Positions 35,975 through 45,474 are shown, numbered from the stretch's first letter. The stretch: DNA of 64,000 nucleotides from Chloroflexota bacterium (GCA_021325095.1 JAJPHV010000028.1:62001-126000), one strand, 5' to 3'. Notes: generated from the sequence alone by a model not told the origin. Program-made: numbers and translations.

Positions 35975-36325
35975 ATGGACGCGCCCATTTTTGCCGCGCT
36001 GGCCGATCCGATGCGCCGAAAATTACTGTTGAATCTAGCGGAAGGCAGCCCCAAGACGGCAACCCAGCTTGCAAAGGAGTATCCGATCTCGCGCCAGGGC
36101 ATTTTGAAGCATCTTCATATTCTGGAAGAAGCGGGCCTGGTCACCGTACACCAGGAAGGCCGGGAGAAGCGCTACAGCCTGACCCCCGAACCGCTGACCG
36201 AGCTTGAGCAGTGGATCAAAGAGGTCAGCGCAAAGTGGGATCAACGCTTGCTGCGGCTGAAGACGCTGCTCGAAAACGCGGAGTCTGCGGAGCAGGCCGC
36301 ACATCATACGTCCGATGTGGATTGA
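35975..36325 (+). CDS. ArsR-family transcriptional regulator
   Basis: A 116-residue winged-helix repressor: ALADPMRRKLLLNLAEG, recognition helix in SRQGILKHLHILEEAGLV and wing in GREKRYSLTP. No clear metal-binding ELCVCDL motif is seen, so it is the non-metal subtype that senses other signals. It lies between SRPBCC and VOC genes and is the likely binder of the 35416-35443 palindrome. Confidence 0.88.
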   Translation: MDAPIFAALADPMRRKLLLNLAEGSPKTATQLAKEYPISRQGILKHLHILEEAGLVTVHQEGREKRYSLTPEPLTELEQWIKEVSAKWDQRLLRLKTLLENAESAEQAAHHTSDVD

Positions 36326-36346
36326 AGGTTGAGGAAAGAGGGAGCC

Positions 36347-36730
36347 ATGAAGATCAATCTAAACAGTGTGCTCGTGGAGGATCAGGACAAAGCATTGAAG
36401 TTCTATACGGAGGTTCTGGGCTTTGTCAAGAAAACTGATATTCCGGCAGGAGACTACAAATTCCTGACCGTTGTCTCACCCGAAGAACCGGATGGCACGC
36501 AGCTATTGCTTGAGCCGAACAACAATCCGGCGGCCAGGACATTCCAGAGGGCGCTCTTTGAGCAGGGGATACCTTTGGCATCGTTTGCCGTCACCGACGT
36601 TCAGAAGGAATACGAACGGATGAAAGAGCTGGGTGTGAAGTTCACGATGGAGCCAACCCAGGCTGGCCCCGTGACGCTGGCCGTCTTTGACGACACGTGC
36701 GGCAACCTGATCCAGTTGGCGCAGCAATAG
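36347..36730 (+). CDS. VOC-family (glyoxalase/bleomycin-resistance-like) protein
   Basis: A 127-residue VOC protein with two beta-alpha-beta-beta-beta motifs (KALKFYTEVLGFVKK, then EYERMKELGVKF). The start at 36347 has a GGAG site, and the gene follows ArsR by 21 bases. Members bind or degrade electrophiles or small drugs; the specific role is unknown. Part of the SRPBCC-ArsR-VOC operon. Confidence 0.82.
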   Translation: MKINLNSVLVEDQDKALKFYTEVLGFVKKTDIPAGDYKFLTVVSPEEPDGTQLLLEPNNNPAARTFQRALFEQGIPLASFAVTDVQKEYERMKELGVKFTMEPTQAGPVTLAVFDDTCGNLIQLAQQ

Positions 36731-36781
36731 GGCAGTTCACTTCCTTTAGCCATTCTTCAGAAAAAAGCATTCAACGCGGCC

Positions 36782-37939
36782 CTACGTCAACCGCCGCCCA
36801 CTGACCGAATCAAACAGGTGAACGTGCCCAGGATCAACATTTAACGCAACGGTGTCATCAATGCGCACTGAAATGCCCTGGGGAAGCCGCGCGACGACCT
36901 GGAACCGGGCGGTGTCCACATAGACCAGTTGGGCGCGCTCCGACAGCAGCGGCTCGACCAGCGCCACCGAACCGCGCAGCGGCCCATCTGGATCAAGATA
37001 GATGTGTTCAGACCGGACGCCGAGCGTGACGTGTTCACGCGGTGCAAACTGGCGGCCCTGAATCGATATGCTGAAATCGCCGCATCGCCAGCCCTGCTCG
37101 GTCAGTTCGCCCTGAAACAGGTTCATGGGTGGCGTACCCAGGAACGAGGCGACCATCGTCGTGAGCGGGTGTTCCATCAGGTAGTGCGCTGTCCCGACCT
37201 GCTCGATACGGCCCTCATTCATGATCGCCAGCCGGTCACAGAGCGCCAGGGCTTCGGTCTGGTCGTGCGTGACGTAGACACCCGTCACTTTGTAGCGCGT
37301 GATCAGGCGCTTCAACTCGGCGCGGGTCTTGACCCGCAGTTTGGCATCCAGGTTGGAAAGCGGCTCGTCGAACAGGAACAGCCTGGGATCGCGGGCAATA
37401 CGGCGCGCCAGCGCCACCCGCTGGCGCTGCCCACCGGACAGCCAGGCCGGGCGTTTGTCGAGCAGTTCCGCGAAGCCAATGCCCATCACGCGCGACACCT
37501 CGCGGATACGTTCGGGGATCTCCTCGTCACGCCTGTGAATGCGGAAAAAGAAGCCGACATTTTCCCGGCTGTTCATCATCGGGTAAAGCGCATAGTTCTG
37601 GAAGACGATGCCGATGCCTCGCTCGCCTGTCGGCACGTGCGCCATATCCTGATCGTCGTAGGTGATCAGACCGCTGTCGATGGGCATCAAACCGGCGATA
37701 ACGCGCAAGAGCGTCGTTTTGCCGCAGCCCGACGGGCCGAGGATGCCCATCGTCTCGCCGTGCCGAATTTCCAGGTTGACCCTGTCCAGCACCAGTTTGC
37801 GGTAGGGTTCGCGCGCAAGCGCCCCTGTCAGCCCGCCAGACCCCACAGCCCGTTGTTTACCGAGCAGGTTGATTCTTTCCGGCTCTGTGTACCGCGCCGA
37901 AACGTCGTAGAGGCGAATCGTACTCATAGGTGCGATCAT
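36782..37939 (-). CDS. Orphan ABC transporter ATPase, sugar (UgpC/MsmK/MalK) type
   Basis: A 385-residue CUT1-type ATPase: Walker A GPSGCGKTT, signature LSGGQRQR, Walker B LFLFDEPLSNLD, switch THDQTEA and a TOBE domain. It carries an unusual insertion of about 25 residues (around positions 20-45, RINLLGKQRAV to YRKLV) before Walker A. The ATG at 37939 has a GAGGGG site 10 bases upstream; the ATG at 37927 is an alternative. No permease or binding protein is nearby, so it may serve several importers like MsmK. Single gene. Confidence 0.88.
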   Translation of the reverse strand: MIAPMSTIRLYDVSARYTEPERINLLGKQRAVGSGGLTGALAREPYRKLVLDRVNLEIRHGETMGILGPSGCGKTTLLRVIAGLMPIDSGLITYDDQDMAHVPTGERGIGIVFQNYALYPMMNSRENVGFFFRIHRRDEEIPERIREVSRVMGIGFAELLDKRPAWLSGGQRQRVALARRIARDPRLFLFDEPLSNLDAKLRVKTRAELKRLITRYKVTGVYVTHDQTEALALCDRLAIMNEGRIEQVGTAHYLMEHPLTTMVASFLGTPPMNLFQGELTEQGWRCGDFSISIQGRQFAPREHVTLGVRSEHIYLDPDGPLRGSVALVEPLLSERAQLVYVDTARFQVVARLPQGISVRIDDTVALNVDPGHVHLFDSVSGRRLT

Positions 37940-38090
37940 AGCGCCGTCGCCCCTCGGTAGCAATTGCGGGCAAGAACCGCACGGTATTGGTCAAACTGGT
38001 GAATTGAAAATTAGTTCCGTTACTGGCACATTGGTAGAGAAACAGCTCAATGCAGCGTTCAGTGCAAGCGGCACTGAAAGGTGATGAGGT

Positions 38091-38954
38091 ATGAGAGTGG
38101 GTGTGGTTGGCGCAACCGGGGTGCTGGCGAGAAATCTCATCCCGATGCTGGTCGAACGGGGCCACCAGGTGCGGGCACTGGCCCGCTCCCCGGAAAAGGT
38201 CTTGCACACGGCGCGGGTGGAGGCAGTTCGGCACGATTTGCTCGACCCCGCAATGGCCGCTCAACTACCCGGTCTGTTGGCCGGGTGCGATGTTGTGATT
38301 CACGCGGCGACGGCCATTCCTACCGACCCGACTGCGCCAGGGGGCTGGGAAAACAACAGCCGCCTGCGCACGGAAGGGACACGGCGCTTGCTCGATGCTG
38401 CGCTCCGGGCCGGAGTCCCCCAGTACATCCAGCAAAGCATCGTCATGGCTTACATCGATGGTGGTGATCGCTGGCTGGACGAATCGACGCCGCTCGATTC
38501 CTCGCCAGCGCGGGCCGGGGTGTGCGCGCCCGTCATAGCGATGGAAGGCATGGTCAAAGCGAACGATCCGGCACAACTGGCCTGGTGTATCGTGCGCGGC
38601 GGTCTGTTCGTCGGGCCGGGGACGGGGCAGGAGGCCCTGATCGCACGGCTGCGCGCGGGTCAGGAGGTAGTCCGGTGCGACGGCCAGAACTTCATCTCGC
38701 CCATCCACGTGGCAGACATCGCGGCGGCGTTTGTCGCGGTGATTGAGCGCAACCCGGCAGGCCAGGTTTTCAATGTTGTGGACGAGCCGCTCCGCCAGGG
38801 CGAGTACACGGATCGGCTGGCCCGGTTGGTCGGCGCGCCGGAGCCGCCGCGCGATCCGGGCCAGCCTTGCCCGCCATCTTACCGCTGCACCAACCAGGCG
38901 GCCAAAACGGTGCTGCGTTGGGAGCCTGTGCATGGCATCTGGCCTGTTGTCTGA
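38091..38954 (+). CDS. NAD-dependent epimerase/SDR-like protein, atypical active site
   Basis: A 287-residue extended-SDR-like Rossmann protein with the GxxGxxG/A motif GATGVLAR at 7-14 and the DVVIHAAT segment near 68-75. The expected catalytic YxxxK is not seen; the corresponding region reads VIAMEGMVKA. It may be a non-catalytic NAD-binding or NmrA-like redox sensor. It starts after an AAGGTG-type site. It is followed by a nucleoside deaminase. Confidence 0.75.
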   Translation: MRVGVVGATGVLARNLIPMLVERGHQVRALARSPEKVLHTARVEAVRHDLLDPAMAAQLPGLLAGCDVVIHAATAIPTDPTAPGGWENNSRLRTEGTRRLLDAALRAGVPQYIQQSIVMAYIDGGDRWLDESTPLDSSPARAGVCAPVIAMEGMVKANDPAQLAWCIVRGGLFVGPGTGQEALIARLRAGQEVVRCDGQNFISPIHVADIAAAFVAVIERNPAGQVFNVVDEPLRQGEYTDRLARLVGAPEPPRDPGQPCPPSYRCTNQAAKTVLRWEPVHGIWPVV

Positions 38955-39028
38955 GCGCCGGCTGCCTGTCACATCCACGCTGTGGTATTACCGCTCTATC
39001 CTACCGTACCAGAAGGAGACAAAACCAC

Positions 39029-39613
39029 ATGAATTTCACGCTATCTCTGCCAGAGTGGGCAGTTGAAGAGAACCGCCGTCTGCCCGCTACCATGCCTTCC
39101 CTTGAGGAACGGATGGCAGCGGTGATTCGCTTCTCCCGTCTAAATTTTGAAAAAGGCACAGGTGGGCCATTTGCTGCGGGGGTCTTTGAGCGCGACAGCG
39201 GCAAACCTCTCGTGATCGGCGTCAACCGTGTGGTGGCCTCGAACTGCTCGTCGGCACACGCCGAGGTCATGACGCTTTCGCTGGCTCAGAAAATCCTGGG
39301 AACCTACGACCTGGGCGGGCCGGGCCAGCCCGTGCACCAACTGGTGGTGAACTGGCTGCCCTGCGCGATGTGCTTCGGCGCGACGATCTGGTCGGGCATC
39401 CGCTCGCTGGTGATTGCGGGCAGCGGGCCAGAACTGGAACAGATCACAGGTTTCGACGAAGGGCCGATCCACCCGGACTGGAGCAGGGAACTGGCAAAAC
39501 GCGGCATCGAACTCATCAACAACGTCCTGACGGCTGAAGCCATCGAGGTTTACCGTGCGTTCGCGGCCAGTGGCGCGCTCGTTTACAATCCCCGGCAAGG
39601 TAAGGTCGAGTGA
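39029..39613 (+). CDS. Nucleoside/base deaminase (CDA/TadA-like)
   Basis: A 194-residue zinc deaminase with HAEVMTL (about 72-78, zinc His and catalytic Glu) and PCAMC (about 111-115). Length and motif spacing fit guanine-deaminase/TadA-like enzymes, with an extended N-terminus. It has an AAGGAG site. The substrate (guanine, cytosine or another base) is unclear. Confidence 0.82.
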   Translation: MNFTLSLPEWAVEENRRLPATMPSLEERMAAVIRFSRLNFEKGTGGPFAAGVFERDSGKPLVIGVNRVVASNCSSAHAEVMTLSLAQKILGTYDLGGPGQPVHQLVVNWLPCAMCFGATIWSGIRSLVIAGSGPELEQITGFDEGPIHPDWSRELAKRGIELINNVLTAEAIEVYRAFAASGALVYNPRQGKVE

Positions 39614-39689
39614 CGGCGCACGGCTTTCGGTGCGAGGGGTGGCGCATGGCGAAGTGACCTGAGCAGGCCAACTGCGGCGAGCGGCAGGC

Positions 39690-42600
39690 TCAAGACGGAT
39701 TCATCGATTCCTGCGGCAGGTTCGCCATGCGCTGCACTTCGGCCTGTGCGCCGAGGCGCGCAAAGTGATCGCGCGCCTCGTTCCACATCGCCATACCCCG
39801 CGCCCGCTCTCCCCACCTCAATTCGTATTTGGCCCAGGCTCGCAGGGTCTGTGCCCGTTCACCCTCGATGCCTGCCTCGGCCAGTATGCGCGTGCTTTCG
39901 GTATAGCACTGAACAGCGTTGGATAACCGTGCTCCGCTGCCTTCAACGGCGATAGGAATGGGGAAACGCTCGGCCAATTGGCCGAGCACACGCCACGCCG
40001 CGCCGATGTACTCCTGTGACCCGACCTCCTGCCCCAGCGCCAGCGCCTGGCGTGCGGCGACCAGGCCCTCCTCGACCTTGTCCTGTCCCAGGCAGGCTTC
40101 AGCCAGGAAACGATACGTTTCGGACAGTTCACCCAGACCGGCCACCTCGGCCACGCTGATCACCTGACGCAGCGTCTTCTCGGCCTCCTGGTACTGCCCA
40201 AGCCCAACCAGCGCGCCGCCCAGATTGCTGCGATAGACCATCTCCGCCTCGCGCTGCCCGATCTCGTGGGCAATCGCCAGCGCGTCCTGATAGCGCGCGA
40301 CGGCGGTCTGATAATCGCCCCGCGCGCCGGCCAGCACGCCCAGGTTGTTCAGGAGGGGCATGGCCCGCGCGCGATCACCCAGCTCCTCGGCCAGTTTATG
40401 GGCTTCCTCGAAGTGACGGGCCGCCTGATCGTAATGACCCAGGCTGTAATGCACGACGCCGAGCAAGTTCAGGGTTTGCGCGATCTGATCCCGGCTGTTC
40501 AGTTCGGTGCTCAACGCCAGCACCCGCTCACTTAAGGGCAGCGCTAACGCCATATCACCCAGGCGGAATGCCCCCCAGCCTCTCATCCACAGCGCCTGGG
40601 CAAGCTCTGGGCGAGCGTTGGCCGCCTGTGCCAGTGCCTCGGCCCATGTCGCGCTTTCAAGCGCGTCGCGCAGGTCGCCGTGATACATTTGCGCTTTGGA
40701 CAGCCCAAGCCAGGCCCGCGCTTGCACGACAGCGTCCCCAACCGACTCAGCGGCGGCTCTCATCGCCGTGAATACCTGGCTGGCCTCAGCATAGCGAGCC
40801 TGCCAGTTCAACATCTCGCCCAATCCTTCGTAAAGCTCGAAGCGCGGCGCGGCCTGTGCGGCCTCGATCTTTCCTGCTTCCATGGCCGACCAGAGCGCCA
40901 GCGCCTTTTGATATGAGTTAATGGCGGCCACTGGCGCATAGGTTGCCTGGGCATGTTTCCCGGCGCGCGCGAGCCACCCGGCGGCCAGCGACAGTGCGCC
41001 CGCTTCTTCATAGTGTTCGCCAATCATGGCGGCGTACTCGTCCTGGGTGTCGCTATAGACCGTCTCCAGGGCTGTCGCCACCTGTCGGTGGAGTACCCGC
41101 CGTTCATCCTCTGCAAGCGCACCGAGCAGCCCCTCGCGCAGTTTGTCGTGAGCAAAGCGCCACTGCCCATCCATGACGTCCAGGACAGCCGCGTTGGAGC
41201 AGATCGCCAACCAGTCGTCCAGGTCGATGCCGGGCGCGCTGGCACGCAGCACGTTGAGATCGAGCAGGCGCCCGGCAACCGCAGCCAGATTCAGGAGCGC
41301 CTGGGCCGTGGCCGGGACTCGTTTCAGGCGCTGCCCCACAACCTGCTGCACGCCGCCCGTGAAGACGTGTTCGGGCAGCGCGCCCCGTCCGATCTCCGTC
41401 AAGCGTCCGGCCTGTTCGGCCAGGGCGCGCACCACCTCCACCAGAAAGAACACGTTCCCTTCTGTCTCTTTTTTGAGCAGTTCCAGCACGTCGGGTCGCC
41501 GTCCGGCATCGCCCAACATCGAGGCGCTCAGTCGGGCAATGCCTTCGCTGGTCAGCCGTTCCAGCCTCATGACCTGCATTCCGGGTAGGTCGGCGGGCAA
41601 ATTCGGCCTCTCGTCGTCCCGATAGCTGCCGATCACCAGGAGCGGCAGATCGTGAACCATCGCGTTGAGCAGCTTCAACACGTCCAGGCTTTCCACTGCC
41701 CATTGCAGGTCTTCCAGAATCAACACGACGGGCTGCGGCTGTTTGTTGAACAGGCTGGCGATGGTCTGGAACAAACGTTGCTGCCCGGCCTGGCCCTCAA
41801 GTTCCGGCGCGTCGGGAACCGGGCGTCCGAGCAGATCGCCAATGTCTGGCACGATTTGTTTGAGGACGCTGGCCTCGATCTCGCTCAACTCGGTGGTGAG
41901 GGCCAGCCGCCGCAGCAATTCTCGCCAGAGCTGGTAAGACAGGCCGCCCTCGGCGACGCCTTGCCCGTGCAGCGCAAGCGCCCCTTTGACCATCGCCCGC
42001 GTGCGGAGTTCGTCCAGCAGGCGCGACTTGCCGACGCCGCTTTCGCCACCAATCAACCAGGCGCTTCCTTGACCTTCCATCGCCCGCGATAAAGCGTCAG
42101 TCAACTGCTCTAGCTCTTTGTCCCGCCCGACAAATTGCGCGGCCTGCAAGAAACTTTCGCGGATAGCGGCTGTTTCCTGCGGAATGGATTGGTCCGTCGC
42201 ACTGCTCAACGCGGCGATGACTTCGTAGGCGTCCTGGTAGCGATTTTCTGGCGACTTGTCAAGGAGACGCCGCACGATGTTCGCAACGTCGGGCTTCGTA
42301 TCGAGCGCGTCGATATTGGCCGGAGTCGAGATGACGTCCTGAACCAGGCGAGCGATATTGCCGGTGTCAAACGGATGACGCCCGGCCAGCAATTCGTAAG
42401 CCATCACGCCGACAGCATAGAGGTCGGCTGCTTCACCGGCGGCGGCGCCCTGCAATACTTCAGGCGCGATATAAGCAAATGTGCCTGAAATGTCGTCGCC
42501 AGTTGGTTCGCGTTCGCGTAACCGCGCAAGGCCAAAATCCAGCAGTTTCACTTCCCCGCCTGCCGTCACGAGGGCATTGTCTGGCTTGAGGTCACGGTGA

Positions 42601-43025
42601 ATGATGCCGCGCCGATGCAGATAAGCCAGCGCCTGCAACATCTGAATCAGCAAACTGACCTTCACTTCCAGCGCTTGCCCTTGCCCTGCCTGTGTGATCG
42701 GTTGTGAATCATCGAGGAGACTCATGGTGAAGTAAGGCTGCCCGGTAGTGTCAAAGCCGTAGTCCAGCACGTTGATGATGTGCGGGTGACGTAATGAGGC
42801 GAGCGTCTGGAATTCGTGAGCCAATGCTACACGAGTCAGGGTTATGTCCACCCCCGTCTGCACGGACAGACCGGGGTCGTCGGGCCGCGCCAGGACTCGT
42901 TTGAGCGCAATCGTTTGACGGTTCAAGCGATCATAGGCACGATAAACGATGCCCATGCCACCCTCGCCCAACTTGTCGAGTAACTGGTAACGACTCCCAA
43001 AGATTTGATCGCCCAAGCGGTCCAT
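39690..43025 (-). CDS. Ser/Thr kinase-AAA ATPase-TPR signalling protein
   Basis: A 1111-residue multidomain protein. The kinase domain (about 1-280) has GEGGMG, lysine in ALKRV, HRDLKPDN and DFGLAR, all intact. An AAA-type module (about 300-650) follows with Walker A GGESGVGKS and Walker B LILEDLQW, as in PknK- and AcaP-type regulators. The last part (about 700-1111) consists of TPR units. No DNA-binding domain or membrane helix is seen. The protein probably integrates signals and binds partners through the TPRs. Single gene. Confidence 0.92.
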   Translation of the reverse strand: MDRLGDQIFGSRYQLLDKLGEGGMGIVYRAYDRLNRQTIALKRVLARPDDPGLSVQTGVDITLTRVALAHEFQTLASLRHPHIINVLDYGFDTTGQPYFTMSLLDDSQPITQAGQGQALEVKVSLLIQMLQALAYLHRRGIIHRDLKPDNALVTAGGEVKLLDFGLARLREREPTGDDISGTFAYIAPEVLQGAAAGEAADLYAVGVMAYELLAGRHPFDTGNIARLVQDVISTPANIDALDTKPDVANIVRRLLDKSPENRYQDAYEVIAALSSATDQSIPQETAAIRESFLQAAQFVGRDKELEQLTDALSRAMEGQGSAWLIGGESGVGKSRLLDELRTRAMVKGALALHGQGVAEGGLSYQLWRELLRRLALTTELSEIEASVLKQIVPDIGDLLGRPVPDAPELEGQAGQQRLFQTIASLFNKQPQPVVLILEDLQWAVESLDVLKLLNAMVHDLPLLVIGSYRDDERPNLPADLPGMQVMRLERLTSEGIARLSASMLGDAGRRPDVLELLKKETEGNVFFLVEVVRALAEQAGRLTEIGRGALPEHVFTGGVQQVVGQRLKRVPATAQALLNLAAVAGRLLDLNVLRASAPGIDLDDWLAICSNAAVLDVMDGQWRFAHDKLREGLLGALAEDERRVLHRQVATALETVYSDTQDEYAAMIGEHYEEAGALSLAAGWLARAGKHAQATYAPVAAINSYQKALALWSAMEAGKIEAAQAAPRFELYEGLGEMLNWQARYAEASQVFTAMRAAAESVGDAVVQARAWLGLSKAQMYHGDLRDALESATWAEALAQAANARPELAQALWMRGWGAFRLGDMALALPLSERVLALSTELNSRDQIAQTLNLLGVVHYSLGHYDQAARHFEEAHKLAEELGDRARAMPLLNNLGVLAGARGDYQTAVARYQDALAIAHEIGQREAEMVYRSNLGGALVGLGQYQEAEKTLRQVISVAEVAGLGELSETYRFLAEACLGQDKVEEGLVAARQALALGQEVGSQEYIGAAWRVLGQLAERFPIPIAVEGSGARLSNAVQCYTESTRILAEAGIEGERAQTLRAWAKYELRWGERARGMAMWNEARDHFARLGAQAEVQRMANLPQESMNPS

Positions 43026-43131
43026 ATCGCGGCTACCCGATCCTTTTCTTTAAAGTTTGTCGGCGGGGTGTTGTAATATGGGAACTATAATCAGACGTGA
43101 GAATAAAAACAAATCCGACATGTCAGCGAAA

Positions 43132-43176
43132 GAAACTGTAAGCCCCGTCACGTTGAACACAGGGGTTTACAGTTTC
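43132..43176 (-). terminator. Transcription terminator of the secreted-protein gene
   Basis: A stem of about 15 bp (GAAACTGTAAGCCCC paired with the GGGGTTTACAGTTTC side, with one G-U pair) and a 15-base loop, 27 bases after the stop codon at 43203. On the minus strand a T-rich stretch (TTTCTTTCG) follows, as expected of an intrinsic terminator. Confidence 0.7.
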
Positions 43177-43202
43177 CTTGTTCAGGTCAGGCTTCTGGCT
43201 TA

Positions 43203-43760
43203 TCAGAACGTCTGCGCCGTCTCGAAAATCTGGACGCAGGTGGTGTGGGTGTTTACAGACTCGTCGATGGTGCACTGAAAGCCCAGTGTAGCCAGCGCGA
43301 ACAGCGTTCCGGGGTCTTTGGTTTTATATTCATTGGCAGTGTAGGTGGCGAACAATGTGCCCTTCAGACCCACCACCTGCCACTTACCGTTGGGGCAGCC
43401 CGCCGCTTTGGTTGATGGCAGCAAGGGAACGGTGAATGAGAACGAGGCATTGCCATTCTGATCCGGGTGGAGGTCGGGGCTGGTCTGGCTGACGTCAACG
43501 TTGATCAGACTCTGCCCCGGGGCGATGTTGCCGGCAGGATTAGCACAGAGCGCGGTTAGCCCGCTTCCGGGCTGCGTGAAAAGGTGCAGGTTGACAATAG
43601 AGTAGGCCGTGTTGCCACCAAAGCCTTCCACTGTCGCCGTACCGTAGAATGTCGAATGGTCAACAGCCGCCGTACCCGGGAAATGCATCCCCGCGTACAC
43701 ATTCAAGGTCGCCTGGCTCAAGACGACCAGCAAAAGGATGACAACCAGCTTTTTAAACAC
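43203..43760 (-). CDS. Secreted protein of unknown function
   Basis: A 185-residue protein with a clear signal peptide (residues 1-23, FKKLVVILLLVVLSQATLNVYAG). The mature part looks beta-rich, with four cysteines and many Gly/Thr/Asn residues. I do not recognise the family. The start is GTG at 43760 with an AAGGAGAG site. It may be a cell-surface or periplasmic protein. Single gene with its own terminator. Confidence 0.75.
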   Translation of the reverse strand: MFKKLVVILLLVVLSQATLNVYAGMHFPGTAAVDHSTFYGTATVEGFGGNTAYSIVNLHLFTQPGSGLTALCANPAGNIAPGQSLINVDVSQTSPDLHPDQNGNASFSFTVPLLPSTKAAGCPNGKWQVVGLKGTLFATYTANEYKTKDPGTLFALATLGFQCTIDESVNTHTTCVQIFETAQTF

Positions 43761-44436
43761 GATCTTCTCTCCTTGTCCTCGTAACTAAAGATAGGTGCTG
43801 TGCTCAACGTTTTCGTGCTGCCAACGTCCTCCTCTCGGTTGAAATCTTACCATTTCAATGCTTCTGATAGCAAATCAGCTACAATGGGATTCAATCGAGC
43901 ATACCGGACCTCGATGCCAGAGGTTACGGTTGAGTCGAATTTGGCCCGGCCCGCTTCTGATACAGCATCGTTTCGTTACAGCATCGTGATGATCGCCGCC
44001 GCCGAACACGTCTAGAATTGAAGTCGCCAGAAGGTGGGCGCTGCGCGCCTTGCTGATGGAACGGCTTCCGGCCTGGTCAGCACTTTGTTTAGTCAGACGA
44101 TCTAAAGTCAGACTAGCCGAGGTGCACTCAACGCTCTATATCTATCTGAGGCGAGGCAAGATGCACCAGATGCCAAACACGACTTTCGGGTCTTCGTTCT
44201 CTCCTGAAAGTTCACCGTAGATCGAGGCTGTCGGCAGACGAAGGTATGGCCCACTGAATCGATCTGTTTAGCACGGCCTGTTTAGCACAGCGCAACCCAA
44301 TACAGCATTGGCCCGGTTCGCTTCTAACCTGCAAGTGCTGATCTCTCACGGGAGAGAACATTCAGACCAGGTTCCGGGACTAAACGAGACACCGAAATCA
44401 GTCATCGCAAGACACCAGGGACTTGAGGAACGTCGA
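43761..44436. other. Long intergenic leader with imperfect repeats
   Basis: A 676-base stretch without a convincing gene. It holds an imperfect direct repeat, TTGGCCCGGCCCGCTTCT at 43941 and TTGGCCCGGTTCGCTTCT at 44308 (16 of 18 identical), each near a TACAGCAT motif. TGTTTAG motifs also recur between 44080 and 44290. Its composition looks unlike the neighbouring genes. The role is unknown. Confidence 0.45.
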
Positions 44437-45339
44437 ATGTCAGCAACACCTTTCGATTATGCGATCTTGGATGCCGAAACACGGACGATTGTTCAAATCC
44501 GTACCCAGGAAATCAAAATGCCGGTGCGGGAGATCCAGGACCTTGTCAACATCGGGCAAAAGCTCATTGAAGTCAAGGCCCGGCTCGGTTATGACCTGTT
44601 CGTCGCCTGGTTAGCTGCCGAATTTTCCTGGAACGAAGATGCGGCGTACCAGTTCATGACGTTGGGTGAACAACTCCGATTGACCAATTCAACCGAATCC
44701 AAACTCGCGCCCTCAACGCTACAGCGCCTGGTTGCTTCCGTCCGGCGCTACGTGAAGGTGGAGAATGACTACCTGAACGACCCGAAGGCCGTTCAGCCCA
44801 CGCCCCTTTTGAAACCGCGACCGGCCAGCCTTCTCACACGAGCGTCGGGCCGCGAGGCCGAGTACGAGACGCCGAAATACATCCTCGACTGCGTGACGAA
44901 GGTATTGGGGACAATTGACCTGTGCATCTCGGTCTCTCCCGCCGCTACCGACAGCACGAGCGATGAACGCCTGCTCAAGCCCTGGTATGGCAAAGTGTTC
45001 CTGTCGTGCCCCTCGGATGGGACAGTCAAAGCGTGGATCGACAAGCTGTGCACCGCCTATGCCGCTGGCAGTGTCTCATCGGCAATCGCCTTGATCCCCT
45101 CGCGCACCGATGCAACGTGGTGGCGGCAGATGGCTCCTTCGTCGTTGTGCTTCATTCACGGCGCCTTGAGCTTTGGCAGCTATCCGAAAAACGCAGTACT
45201 TGCCGTAGCTGCCGTATATTTCGGGCGCAATCTGGCCTCGTTTGCCCGTGCATTCGGCACCGTGGGCAGCGTCTACGTGGCTTATCAGGACTACAAAACT
45301 GCCAAGAAGAGTCAGGACGGGCTGGTCACGCAGCATTAA
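44437..45339 (+). CDS. DUF3102 protein fused to a degenerate Dam-type methyltransferase domain
   Basis: A 300-residue protein. The N-terminal part (about 14-105) matches DUF3102 (IGQKLIEVKARLGYDLFVAWL...). The C-terminal part (about 143-280) matches phage-type N6-adenine methyltransferases in order: YETPKYIL, IDLCISVSPA, PWYGKVFL, then LPSRTD-, CFIHG-, SFGS-like and FGRNLASF segments. The catalytic NPPY motif is replaced by SCPS (190-193), and the DPA/S SAM-contact motif by CIS. The domain is therefore probably a binding module without catalysis. The start at 44437 has a GAGGAA site. Phage or mobile-element ancestry is inferred. Confidence 0.75.
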   Translation: MSATPFDYAILDAETRTIVQIRTQEIKMPVREIQDLVNIGQKLIEVKARLGYDLFVAWLAAEFSWNEDAAYQFMTLGEQLRLTNSTESKLAPSTLQRLVASVRRYVKVENDYLNDPKAVQPTPLLKPRPASLLTRASGREAEYETPKYILDCVTKVLGTIDLCISVSPAATDSTSDERLLKPWYGKVFLSCPSDGTVKAWIDKLCTAYAAGSVSSAIALIPSRTDATWWRQMAPSSLCFIHGALSFGSYPKNAVLAVAAVYFGRNLASFARAFGTVGSVYVAYQDYKTAKKSQDGLVTQH

Positions 45340-45372
45340 GAGGCTCAGTAGATCATGGCTTCGGGGATCAGG

Positions 45373-45422
45373 CCCTCACCCCAACCCCTCGCCCTCAGGG
45401 AGAAGGGGTCAGGGGATGAGGG
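45373..45422. repeat. CCTCACCCC-type inverted repeat
   Basis: CCCTCACCCC and a matching ...GGGATGAGGG end enclose a compact 50-bp hairpin. It follows the DUF3102 gene by 34 bases and belongs to the dispersed family listed at 17520. Confidence 0.8.
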
Positions 45423-45474
45423 CCTTCAAGCCAACATCGTGATCTGCTGAGGCTGTTTGCAGCGCCAAAATGAG

